Shown: positions 1 to 6,861 of the stretch, one piece after another
Layout: each line of letters begins with the position of its first letter
How positions within the stretch are numbered: position 1 is the stretch's first letter
DNA from: NVTR01 sp036480115
GTDB taxonomy: Bacteria; Pseudomonadota; Alphaproteobacteria; Rhodobacterales; Rhodobacteraceae
Direction of reading: 5' to 3'
NCBI GenBank assembly: GCA_965224795.1
Contig: CBDDAE010000001.1
Coordinates: forward strand, 806,001 to 870,000
DNA: 64,000 nucleotides
Notes under the pieces: generated by a model
Told to the model about the DNA's origin: nothing
Seen by the model: only the letters and a program-made list of their open reading frames with translations
Database searches by the model: none
Translations under genes and position numbers: made by a program

Positions 1-500
1 GTTATGGTGTTGGAAACAACCCTGGTTGTCACGTCAAATTTTTGATGGGTGAAGCATTGTTGCCGGTTTGTGCACCTGCATATCTGGAAACCGGCCCGTC
101 CCTTACCTGCATCGCCGATCTGGCACACCATACGCTTTTGCGCGATGAATTGATGAACAGTGCGGGCACGCCGCCAAGCTGGGAATACTGGGCCCTGGAA
201 AACGGAACTGAATTGCCCACTATCATGCGTCAACGCCGGTTTGGGCAATCCAATATGGTTATTCAGGCGGCAATTGATGGTATCGGGGTGGCGCTTGGAC
301 GCGAACCACTGGTGATTGATGCGCTACACAATGGTAAGTTGGTGCAGCCCTTTGCCGAAACCGCAAGGTCGCAGTATAAATATTGGCTGGTATGCTCAAC
401 AAAAATGCGCAATTCTGCTAATGTTCAGCTCTTTTTCGACTGGATCGAAAGCGAAGCTTTGGCCCAGCGTCCAATCCCCGAGTTGCAACAAAAGTATTAG
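1..500 (+). CDS. LysR-family transcriptional regulator, C-terminal fragment
   Basis: The reading frame is already open at the left edge (from base 3), so the gene starts outside the window. What is left, about 165 residues, is the end of the effector-binding half of a GcvA-like LysR regulator: a YGVGNNPG turn followed by LLPVCAPAYL, then the segment MVIQAAIDGIGVALGREPLV, which is typical of the second lobe. The DNA-binding domain is not in the window. The Rieske oxygenase gene follows 96 bp downstream on the same strand, so it may be the target, but this is only inference from position. Confidence 0.85.
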   Translation, partial: YGVGNNPGCHVKFLMGEALLPVCAPAYLETGPSLTCIADLAHHTLLRDELMNSAGTPPSWEYWALENGTELPTIMRQRRFGQSNMVIQAAIDGIGVALGREPLVIDALHNGKLVQPFAETARSQYKYWLVCSTKMRNSANVQLFFDWIESEALAQRPIPELQQKY

Positions 501-596
501 CTTTACTAATTTTATACATAATCAGTTCCGGCTTGATCTACCAAGTTATTTGCGGTTTTTTCATGCCCAAGTACACGCCAAGATAAGGGATCGCAG

Positions 597-1637
597 ATGT
601 TCTTGAGAAATTGTTGGTATGTCGCGGGCTGGTCCAAGGACTATGGGCGCGAATTAAAAGCCGAAACTTTCCTGGGCGAAAACATCGTCATCTACAGAAC
701 CGAAGATGGCAGGCCAGTAGCGCTGGAAGACGCCTGCCCGCATCGCAAGTTACCATTGTCTGAGGGAAATCTGATCGGCGACACTGTAGAGTGTGGATAT
801 CATGGGCTGACATTTGATTGCAAAGGTACCTGCGTCGCGTCACCAACACAAAAGGGGCAAATCCCGAGCCGCGCAGTGGTGAAATCTTATCCATTAGTTG
901 ATCGCTACCGCCTAATCTGGATCTGGATGGGTGACCCAAAACTAGCGGACCCTGACCTGATTTTTCCTGTGGAAAACTATGATGACCCGACCTGGGGATG
1001 CACCGATGGTGGTGTGCTGGATATCGACTGTAATTACCTGTGGATTTGCGACAATTTGCTGGACCCAAGCCATGTTGCCTGGGTGCATGTCACCTCATTT
1101 GCCGGTGCCGGTACAGATGATGAAGCCCTTGATGTGGAAAAGACCGAACGCGGGGTTGTGGTATCGCGTTGGATACACGGCAAACCGCCCTCGCCCTATT
1201 ACGCCGATCTGCTAAAATTTCCCGGAAATTGCGACCGCTTACAACATTATGAAATGTGTCTGCCGGGAATTGGGCTTAACAAATCCATCTACACACCTGT
1301 CGGAACTGGCGGGCAGGACAAACCCCATGTCGATCTGACATATGTGAACATTTCGTACAATTTCATGACGCCAATTGACGGGGATCGCACGCGATACTTT
1401 TGGTTCCAACACCGCAATACTGATCCAACCGATCAGGCTATATCCGAAAAAATGAATGCCGGGGCACATATGGCCTTTGAAGAAGACCGACTGGTGCTGG
1501 AAAAAGTTCACGCGGGAATGAACGAATTGATAACACCTAATATTGATCTGGGGCTGGATGCCGGTGCAAAATTGTTCCGCCGTTCACTTGGCAAAGCAAT
1601 CGACGCTGAACAAAACGTAGCCGGAAATGTTGTTTAG
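597..1637 (+). CDS. Rieske non-heme iron oxygenase (aromatic ring-hydroxylating or O-demethylase type)
   Basis: This is the 346-aa oxygenase component of a two-component Rieske system. The Rieske [2Fe-2S] ligands are visible as C47-x-H49 and C66-x2-H69 (CPH and CGYH). The mononuclear iron site follows as D156-x2-H159-x4-H164 within DNLLDPSHVAWVH. Length and motif spacing resemble vanillate O-demethylase oxygenase (VanA) and related phenylpropenoid or methoxy-aromatic demethylases. An AAGGGA ribosome site lies six bases before the ATG. No ferredoxin reductase gene is adjacent, so the electron donor must come from elsewhere. The substrate cannot be told from sequence. It lies downstream of a LysR gene and convergent with an AhpD-like gene. 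Confidence 0.85.
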   Translation: MFLRNCWYVAGWSKDYGRELKAETFLGENIVIYRTEDGRPVALEDACPHRKLPLSEGNLIGDTVECGYHGLTFDCKGTCVASPTQKGQIPSRAVVKSYPLVDRYRLIWIWMGDPKLADPDLIFPVENYDDPTWGCTDGGVLDIDCNYLWICDNLLDPSHVAWVHVTSFAGAGTDDEALDVEKTERGVVVSRWIHGKPPSPYYADLLKFPGNCDRLQHYEMCLPGIGLNKSIYTPVGTGGQDKPHVDLTYVNISYNFMTPIDGDRTRYFWFQHRNTDPTDQAISEKMNAGAHMAFEEDRLVLEKVHAGMNELITPNIDLGLDAGAKLFRRSLGKAIDAEQNVAGNVV

Positions 1638-1764
1638 CGGGGGTTGATTGAACTCGTTAGCATCTCCGGCACAAAAATTTTCTTGCTAGGCCATCAGTCT
1701 GGTTTCCCGAAATCAAGCTAGAAATCGAGCATGCTAACGGGTTTAACCATACCGCCTGTCGTGT

Positions 1765-2340
1765 TTATTCTTTGTAAAACCCAACTACATCACCGTCTGT
1801 TGTCGCCCCGAGCCCGTTCAGCAACCTGTTAGAATAGTTGAAATATGCGCAGACTTGGTTGACCTCTAGTATTTCACCATCATCACAACCGACAATTTTG
1901 AGGGCTTCAAAATCCGATTTCACCATTTTTCCAACCTGCATTGTCAGTTTTTCAGCATATCGCAGCAGTGCAAGTTCTTTGCCTTCAAATTCATCCTCGG
2001 GGCGGTGCGCTTTTAGCGCCAGAAATATCCTGTCCGAGCGAGGTTGGGCCTTTAAAAGATTGCGAACATTCATGAAATGATGGGTCAGGGAATAAGTACA
2101 ATCGTTTAGGACCGACGTATAACTCGCAACAATTTCAAGAAACCAGAATGGCAAAACATTGTCTTTGGAATGCAGAACCGACCGGTAAAGCGTAACATGC
2201 CCGTTCATGGTTTCCGGCCGAAGGGAATGCACTCGCATCACCGTATCCACTGTACCGTGGGGTGTACGGGCCTTGTCCAGCAGGTCTTTTAGGCGCTGAC
2301 CTGCCGCATCGTCCTCAACCATTTTGATCCAGGCGCTCAT
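1765..2340 (-). CDS. AhpD-fold (carboxymuconolactone decarboxylase / peroxidase-related) protein lacking the second Cys
   Basis: This 191-aa protein has the layout of the peroxidase-related AhpD-fold family: an N-terminal helical lead, then the segment FLEIVASYTSVLNDCTYSLTHH and a C-terminal helical bundle. In most members the active site reads C-x-x-C-x3-HH; here it reads CTYSLTHH, so the second cysteine is replaced by serine. That would remove the disulfide-forming thiol pair, so a classical thiol peroxidase role is doubtful, while the proton-relay histidines remain. The start has a good AAGGAAA ribosome site. It is a single gene, convergent with the Rieske oxygenase. Confidence 0.7.
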   Translation of the reverse strand: MSAWIKMVEDDAAGQRLKDLLDKARTPHGTVDTVMRVHSLRPETMNGHVTLYRSVLHSKDNVLPFWFLEIVASYTSVLNDCTYSLTHHFMNVRNLLKAQPRSDRIFLALKAHRPEDEFEGKELALLRYAEKLTMQVGKMVKSDFEALKIVGCDDGEILEVNQVCAYFNYSNRLLNGLGATTDGDVVGFYKE

Positions 2341-2560
2341 CGCATTTCCTTTTTGATTTTCTTCGGCAAGATAGTGTTTGAAACTGGTTCCGTTCGCAAG
2401 ATGATGTTGAATTTTTCCTAGATGACAAACAACAGCTTACGTCGATGCCGACTATAGCCATCGCATCGATTCCCACCAGCACAGTTGGGTCTGCAAGCCC
2501 GGCATAGCCAGCCCAACAACAGATTATTCGGTTGAAATGTCTTTGATCAATCTGCTCGGA
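2341..2560. other. Intergenic region between the AhpD-like gene and tamB
   Basis: This is 220 bases without a convincing gene. It should hold the promoter of the AhpD-like gene (reading left) and the end of the tamB transcript. I see no clear hairpin terminator, RNA gene or repeat in it. Confidence 0.5.
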
Positions 2561-4047
2561 TTAATAGTCTTTTTCAAAAAACACGCCGATACCCGTATTT
2601 CCGTCGGACCCGGCACCGCCTTTGACCACCAGTGATGGCGACAACTGCAGATTAAGGTTGATCTGGCTGGTTCCGTCACTGTCGATTTCTATGTCGGTGT
2701 ATATATTGTCGGAAATGTATTTCCCCAGCCGAACACCTGTTGATCCCGTTTCACTGGTGGTAATGTCCAGATCATCCAGACCAAAATCTTCGCGCAATCC
2801 GCTGATAATACCTCCGCCGCCTTTGCCCGCCAGCGTTGCAACAGCCGCGGCCAGTTGGGCCGCTTGAAACGGTGAAATCTGTGTGATCGAGCGGTTGAAA
2901 AGCATCTGTGACAACACCTCATCTTCCGGCAATTCGGGTTGGGAAGAAAAAGTAACTGCTGGATTATCGGCCTTGCCTTCAACGGTTACGGTAATAGTGG
3001 CGGCATCCGCAGATGTCGTTGCCACAAATCGGATGTAAGGAATAAAGTCACCGCGCATCTGGACCATCCCTTCGGTCAGGTTCAACCGTTCCCCCAGAAT
3101 ATCCAATCGCCCACGGATTAGTTCAAAGCGCCCGGCAGGTTGCACGTTGGTCGTGCTCCCGCCAAGGCGCAGTTGCCCACCCAGTTCGGCGTCCAGTCCG
3201 CGACCCCGCACAAAAATCCTTTCTGGCGCATTTATGGCCAGGTCGAGCAGATAGACAGGCCCGGCGATTCCGGTTCCCGATTGACGCAACAACAGACCGG
3301 ACCGCGACCGGGTTGCGCGCACATCCGCCGGTTCGTTGACATGGACCAGCCCCGGCAAAGACCCAATTTCCGAAAACCCCGTTGATGGTACCGAAATCTC
3401 GGTTCGCGCTAAGGTCAGACCGCCACTGATCCGCGCGCCACCTGCAAGCGGACCTTCAAGGGCGATGATGCCACCCAGCACAGTTTCATAAAGTTCCGGG
3501 TCCACCAGCCGCAGGTTTTGCAGATCAACTGACAGCGACGCATTGTTTAGCGCCAACAGGGAAACCGGCCCCGTAACGCTAAACTGCCCGCCCGACGAAA
3601 TGCCGCCCGCCAAGTTTACAGCCGCCTGCCCGCCGTTGATTGCCGCTGACATGGTTAAATCGGTGAACGACAGGCGCAGATCGGGTGACGCCATTCGTCC
3701 ATTGCTGGCGTTTATGTTGCCGGACACTGAAGACAGGGCCAAAGGGCCGCTAAGTGACACGTCAAAAATTGCCGCACCCGCAAGGCTACGGGGCTTTATG
3801 AACGGGTTGGCCAGCGCCAGTGACGTTGTACCGGTTGCCCGAACATCTGCGTGCCCGCCATCCCCAGACACCGTTCCGTTAATCGACAGCTTTGTGGCCA
3901 CCGGGCCATTGCCGTTCAGCGTCAGGTCCCAGTTTGCCCCATGCTGTGACGCCGTGCCTTCCAGTGTCACCGGACCATTCAGACCCGCGACGAAAACCCC
4001 AAGGTTGGTCAGCCGCACCTTGCCTACTAAACTGCCATCTTCCGAGC

Positions 4048-4055
4048 TAATTTTT
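4048..4055. repeat. Target site duplication, left copy (TAATTTTT)
   Basis: This 8-bp direct repeat directly abuts the outer end of the left inverted repeat and is identical to 6862-6869. Eight bases is the duplication length established for IS1595-family elements. Perfect identity points to a fairly recent insertion. Confidence 0.93.
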
Positions 4056-4080
4056 GGCGACTGTATACTTGACAAACCCA
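4056..4080 (+). repeat. Left terminal inverted repeat of the IS1595-family transposon
   Basis: This 25-bp end pairs with 6837-6861 at 22 of 25 positions; the three differences are all purine-purine or pyrimidine-pyrimidine. Its outer base is the first G of GGCG, immediately next to the target duplication. Confidence 0.92.
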
Positions 4081-4119
4081 CACCTGAAAGCTGAATATCC
4101 AGCCTGACAGGCCGGTATC

Positions 4120-4263
4120 TCACTTATCGCTTTTGGCGTCCTTTTCAGGCTTCGCCTTAGCAACCCGCTTTAGTTTGCTGTCGAAACGCTTTTCGTCTTC
4201 GTCGCATTCCAGTTCACGGGCAGCTTCTTTGAATTTATCCAGTTGGATTTTCTGACTTTTCAT
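4120..4263 (-). CDS. Small charged protein (47 aa), transposon passenger
   Basis: This is a 47-codon gene starting MKSQKIQLDKFKEAARELE and ending in a lysine-rich tail (KAKPEKDAKSDK). It starts 12 bases after the stop of the NYN gene and its TGA overlaps the GTG that opens the tamB remnant. The sequence is highly charged, predicted helical (DKFKEAARELECDEDEKRF), with no signal peptide. I cannot name a family. Close coupling to the NYN gene suggests a partner or accessory of that protein, which is inference. The clear start, operon spacing and biased composition favour a real gene. Confidence 0.6.
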   Translation of the reverse strand: MKSQKIQLDKFKEAARELECDEDEKRFDSKLKRVAKAKPEKDAKSDK

Positions 4264-4275
4264 GCCGCCTATATA

Positions 4276-4953
4276 TCACCTACGTTCGTTCGGTGGAACC
4301 CACCAGTTTGGCGGGTCGTATTCAGAAGGCCTTTTGATAAATCCTTTTCCGCCTTTGACAAAGGCTGGAAAAAGACATTTTTCAATATGTAATTTGTTAA
4401 GGTGAATTTTGGTGTCTGCGTGCTGCATGATCCTCTCCGACGAGGGGCGTTCCGGTGGTAGTACAGAAACGAAACGCTTATCGGGATGGCGCTCTTTCAG
4501 AACCCGAAACGAGGCCGCGTGATCGGAATCCGCAGTGATAAGATATCCAACATCAAACAGATCGTCCTGAGCGTCAGTAACGCTGGCCAACGCCATATTG
4601 ATGTCGGTTTGCTTTTCTGAATTCTCTTCACTGGTCATCCCACAATCGTTACATTTTCTCGGCTGTGTGACATAATGCCCCCTCTGCACGATAACGCCAC
4701 TAGCAACGAGGGCATTCATGTAGGCATTGTGCCGGTCCTTTGATCCACCTCTGTCGGGTCGTAAAGCCGAAAAATATTTAACGATTACTAGTCTTTGACT
4801 GAGGGATGGAATGATCGTTTCACCTAATTTCCAAATGTTTAGCCATTTCAAAAATGGCTCGCCAAATTCGTGCAACGGATGATAGATGTTAAACCCGTCA
4901 ATGTAGAGCGCAGCCCGTAAAGGAGTGGATTCGGTATTGTTTTCTTCAACCAT
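4276..4953 (-). CDS. NYN (PIN-like) domain ribonuclease, transposon passenger
   Basis: This 225-aa protein carries the NYN/PIN-like nuclease fold. Acidic and polar active-site positions are visible: D19 and N22 in YIDGFNIY, D117 in KQTDINMALA, and D142/D144 in ITADSDHA. A CNDCG knuckle (residues 101-105) is inserted before the second motif and may bind zinc. NYN proteins cleave RNA with a divalent metal at this acidic cluster. It lies inside the IS1595-family transposon, followed at 12 bp by a 47-aa gene and preceded by the tRNA-Gly-like gene. RNA processing, toxin or defence roles are all possible, and the target cannot be read from sequence. Confidence 0.85.
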   Translation of the reverse strand: MVEENNTESTPLRAALYIDGFNIYHPLHEFGEPFLKWLNIWKLGETIIPSLSQRLVIVKYFSALRPDRGGSKDRHNAYMNALVASGVIVQRGHYVTQPRKCNDCGMTSEENSEKQTDINMALASVTDAQDDLFDVGYLITADSDHAASFRVLKERHPDKRFVSVLPPERPSSERIMQHADTKIHLNKLHIEKCLFPAFVKGGKGFIKRPSEYDPPNWWVPPNERR

Positions 4954-4992
4954 TGGGTCTATTTGTACCTCACATCGCTAGGCTATTCTTAG

Positions 4993-5031
4993 CCAGCAGC
5001 CCATTGGCTCCGGCTGGTGGGTTTCTTTTTT
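4993..5031 (+). terminator. Hairpin with T-run facing the plus strand (inside the transposon)
   Basis: The arms CCAGC (4993-4997) and GCTGG (5013-5017) enclose an inner AGCC/GGCT pairing and are followed on the plus strand by TTTCTTTTTTT. It would stop plus-strand transcription, which is antisense to every gene in the transposon. On the minus strand it lies just behind the 3' end of the tRNA-like gene and lacks a following T-run. Confidence 0.45.
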
Positions 5032-5106
5032 TGGAGCGGACGACGGGATTCGGACCCGCATTGCCAGATTGGGAAAAACGGCGTTTTACCATTAAACTAC
5101 GCCCGC
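5032..5106 (-). tRNA. tRNA-Gly-like gene (anticodon CCC context) with degenerate anticodon arm
   Basis: On the minus strand this 75-nt sequence has a complete acceptor stem (GCGGGCG with CGTCCGC, one G-T pair), a D-arm with GTTT/AAAC and the GG loop, a paired T-stem (GCGGG/CCCGT) and an encoded CCA with discriminator T. The anticodon loop contains TTCCCAA, the normal context for glycine anticodon CCC. The anticodon stem is broken: only GCCG/TGGC at its base pairs, leaving a loop of about 12 nt, and the arm is one base longer than usual. The T-loop reads TCCGAAT, with C where T(psi)55 is expected. It may be a pseudo-tRNA, a specialised variant or a mimic. Its location inside a transposon is unusual. 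Confidence 0.55.
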
Positions 5107-5114
5107 TCACTGAG

Positions 5115-5140
5115 CCGCCCTGTTAGCGCAGGGCGGTTTT
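5115..5140 (+). terminator. GC-rich hairpin with TTTT facing the plus strand (inside the transposon)
   Basis: Perfect 8-bp arms CCGCCCTG and CAGGGCGG with loop TTAGCG are followed by TTTTCT on the plus strand. It lies between the stop of the 168-aa gene (5144) and the tRNA-like gene. For minus-strand transcripts the hairpin is preceded by AAAA and has no U-run after it, so efficient termination there is doubtful. Confidence 0.5.
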
Positions 5141-5143
5141 CTG

Positions 5144-5650
5144 CTAGAATGGAATCTCTGAGTCCATATCGGTGGCAGCTTCGAATTGGTAACTACCCGA
5201 TTCATCTGGTTCTTCTGGTTTGGTTATTGTGTAGACGCCTTTCCTTCCATGCACGCTCCAGATCATTGACATGCGGTATAGTTTATTCATGAGAAATTTG
5301 CGCTTCTGGACAACTTGGAATTTCCGGAACAGTCCAACTAGGATTTGGTCAAGCGATGCTTCACCGCCATAGGCGTTGATAACCGTGACAATTTGATCCT
5401 CAATCTCATCTGTTTTTCCGACCAAAAGTTCGTCCCGTAGTTCCTGCGGTATGTCGTTGATATTACCAAGTTCTGGGGGGATGGCCGAGGTTAGTGCTTC
5501 AAGGCTGCCTATATACTCAATCGTGCTCTCTAAGCGCCCCACAAGAACGGAACGCTCTGTAGCAACCTCCGGTTTACGGTCCTTAAGGGCATCAGCGGAC
5601 TTGCGAATTAGGTGCAAAGCCTCCTTGACGGAGTCAACATATTCCGACAT
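5144..5650 (-). CDS. Uncharacterised 168-aa protein with winged-helix-like C-terminus, transposon passenger
   Basis: I do not recognise a named family. Residues 1-50 are predicted helical and charged (VKEALHLIRKSADALKDRK). Residues about 85-145 look like a winged-helix domain: a helix IVTVINAYGG, a helix-turn-helix-like stretch (SLDQILVGLFRKFQVVQKRKF, then LMNKLYRM) and a strand-turn-strand wing ending GRKGVYTI. The acidic tail ends DMDSEIPF. It has no signal peptide or membrane segment. It lies downstream of the transposase on the same strand and upstream of the tRNA-like and NYN genes, so a DNA-binding or regulatory role for the passenger module is plausible but inferred. Confidence 0.7.
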   Translation of the reverse strand: MSEYVDSVKEALHLIRKSADALKDRKPEVATERSVLVGRLESTIEYIGSLEALTSAIPPELGNINDIPQELRDELLVGKTDEIEDQIVTVINAYGGEASLDQILVGLFRKFQVVQKRKFLMNKLYRMSMIWSVHGRKGVYTITKPEEPDESGSYQFEAATDMDSEIPF

Positions 5651-5705
5651 AATAATCTCACATTCTTTGGGCCATTACAGTGCTTCAACACTAGGTCCCG
5701 AATCG

Positions 5706-5735
5706 CCCGCCACGAGAAATTGTGGCGGGTTTATT
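5706..5735 (+). terminator. GC-rich hairpin with weak T-run facing the plus strand (inside the transposon)
   Basis: The arms CCCGCCAC and GTGGCGGG (8 bp, loop GAGAAATT) are followed by TTTATT on the plus strand. It lies in the 195-bp space between the end of the transposase gene (5846) and the start of the 168-aa gene (5650). It is the third such plus-facing hairpin in the transposon. Confidence 0.4.
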
Positions 5736-5845
5736 CGTTGGTACTCCATCTAGATCAGTGTGACAATGGCTGAATTGCAAAAACATCATATTTCAGTCTT
5801 GCGAAACATCACTTGCCACTCCTTCGCTCTCACTTCTTACTCTTC

Positions 5846-6793
5846 TCACACGTCAGTCCCGCGATATGTCAGGCGTTTTCCTGCAATTGATTGCAACACA
5901 ATGTTCGCACGAGATTGATCATCAGTGCCATTCTTGATCCTGTTGTTGTACCGAAACTCAAATTCTGCGGCATAACGGTGAAGGTGTTGTTTACCGCAAT
6001 GCTGATAAACGCCCTTCATTCCGCGCTTGAAAATGCTGAAATAGCCCTCAATCGTGTTGGTGTGGACATTGCCGCGCACGTACTGGCCCTTGCTGTGGGT
6101 GGTAAAATCATGCTCTGCAAATTCCATACCAACCTTGCTGTATTGCTTGGCTTCATCCGTATAAACGATTGCTTCTTTGGCGATGTTCTCGCGCAAGATT
6201 GGCAGCAGGGTGGATGCTTTGACGTTCTCAACAACAAAGGACTTGGACTTGCCGCTGGTGCGGTCAACCAGTGTCAGCATAGCGTTCTTGTGGGCGTAGC
6301 CACGTGCGCCCTCGGCCTTCTTGTGCTTGTGGCCAATAAAGGTTTCGTCAACCTCGACAACGCCGCCGCCAGAGCCAAAATCTACCGTATTGTCGGAGCG
6401 CATAGCCTCGCGGATACGGTGAGACATGAACCACGCAGATTTGTAGGTTATCTCAAGCACACGGTGAAGCTGGTGGCTGCTGATACCCTTCTTGCTGCTG
6501 GTCATAAGGTAAATAGCCTGTAGCCACTTATGCAGCGGGATGTGGCTTTCTGCAAAGATTGTGTTGTGGCGCACAGTGAATTGCTTGCGACAGCCGGAAC
6601 ACTTTTTCAGGCCGTGGCGCTCAACGCCCTCTGGGTTCTTTTTGGATGGTTTGGAAAACACACCTTTCAACGGGTAGTTACCCGTGCAGTTGCCACAATG
6701 GGGGCAAACTGGTTCGTCACCCCAAAGCATAGCCTCAACGTGCGCAAAGGCTGCGGCTTCATCGTGCATGTATGGCTTGGACAGAACAGACAT
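5846..6793 (-). CDS. IS1595-family transposase (ISXO2-like)
   Basis: This 315-aa transposase appears intact. An N-terminal zinc ribbon is visible (C30-x2-C33 and C65-x2-C68), followed by a helix-turn-helix-like region and the ISXO2-type catalytic domain. The catalytic acids are D149 in EVDETFIG, D213 in VYTDEAK and the HTNTIEG signature with N246 and E249. The ATG is preceded by TTAAGGAAAACCCA, a good ribosome site, and a TATAAT-type -10 box lies about 20 bp further up (plus-strand 6816-6821). The gene reads inward from the right inverted repeat. All catalytic motifs are present, so the element may still be mobile. Confidence 0.95.
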   Translation of the reverse strand: MSVLSKPYMHDEAAAFAHVEAMLWGDEPVCPHCGNCTGNYPLKGVFSKPSKKNPEGVERHGLKKCSGCRKQFTVRHNTIFAESHIPLHKWLQAIYLMTSSKKGISSHQLHRVLEITYKSAWFMSHRIREAMRSDNTVDFGSGGGVVEVDETFIGHKHKKAEGARGYAHKNAMLTLVDRTSGKSKSFVVENVKASTLLPILRENIAKEAIVYTDEAKQYSKVGMEFAEHDFTTHSKGQYVRGNVHTNTIEGYFSIFKRGMKGVYQHCGKQHLHRYAAEFEFRYNNRIKNGTDDQSRANIVLQSIAGKRLTYRGTDV

Positions 6794-6836
6794 TGGGTTT
6801 TCCTTAACTCTATGTATTATAGATAGGAAATCACCT

Positions 6837-6861
6837 TGGGTTTGTTAAGTATACAATTGCC
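6837..6861 (-). repeat. Right terminal inverted repeat of the IS1595-family transposon
   Basis: This is the partner of 4056-4080 (22 of 25 positions identical in inverted orientation). Its outer end GCC touches the right target duplication at 6862. Confidence 0.92.

Larger units (their letters stand above)
2561..4123 (-). pseudogene. tamB: tamB, 3' part cut off by an IS1595-family transposon
   Basis: This holds the C-terminal half of TamB, the inner-membrane-anchored partner of TamA in outer-membrane protein/lipid transport. True tamB sequence runs from the target duplication (4055) down to the stop at 2561. It contains the TamB (DUF490) C-terminal domain, with beta-strand repeats and the segment SPSLVVKGGAGSDGNTGIGVFFEKDY. 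Joining 4055 to 6870 (transposon and one target copy removed) restores one continuous frame of 1076 codons plus stop, with the reading LGKISSEDGSLVGK across the join. The open frame now begins at a GTG (4123) inside the transposon, directly overlapping the stop of the 47-aa gene. A product from there would lack a signal anchor. Confidence 0.9.
4056..6861 (-). mobile_element. IS1595-family transposon with passenger genes, inserted in tamB
   Basis: The element is 2806 bp. Its ends are 25-bp inverted repeats starting GGC(A/G)A(C/T)TGTATACTT (4056-4080 and 6837-6861) that match at 22 of 25 positions, flanked by the 8-bp direct repeat TAATTTTT. The transposase gene (5846-6793) sits at the right end. 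The other 1.7 kb holds, in transcription order on the minus strand, a 168-aa winged-helix-like protein, a tRNA-Gly-like gene, an NYN-domain protein and a 47-aa protein. Simple IS1595 elements are much shorter and family members with passenger genes are known. Excision in silico restores tamB in frame, which supports the boundaries. Confidence 0.92.

Noticed and set aside
1640..1764. Inverted GTTAGCAT/ATGCTAAC as attachment site or terminator
   Set aside because: Only 8-bp arms separated by about 70 bases, without T-run or integrase; can be chance.
5017..5292. 91-aa plus-strand open frame
   Set aside because: It runs antisense through the tRNA-like gene (the WSGRRDSDPHCQIG start is a common artefact of translated tRNA sequence) and through the 168-aa gene.
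5891..6523. 210-aa plus-strand open frame opposite the transposase
   Set aside because: Antisense shadow of a clearly coding transposase with catalytic motifs.
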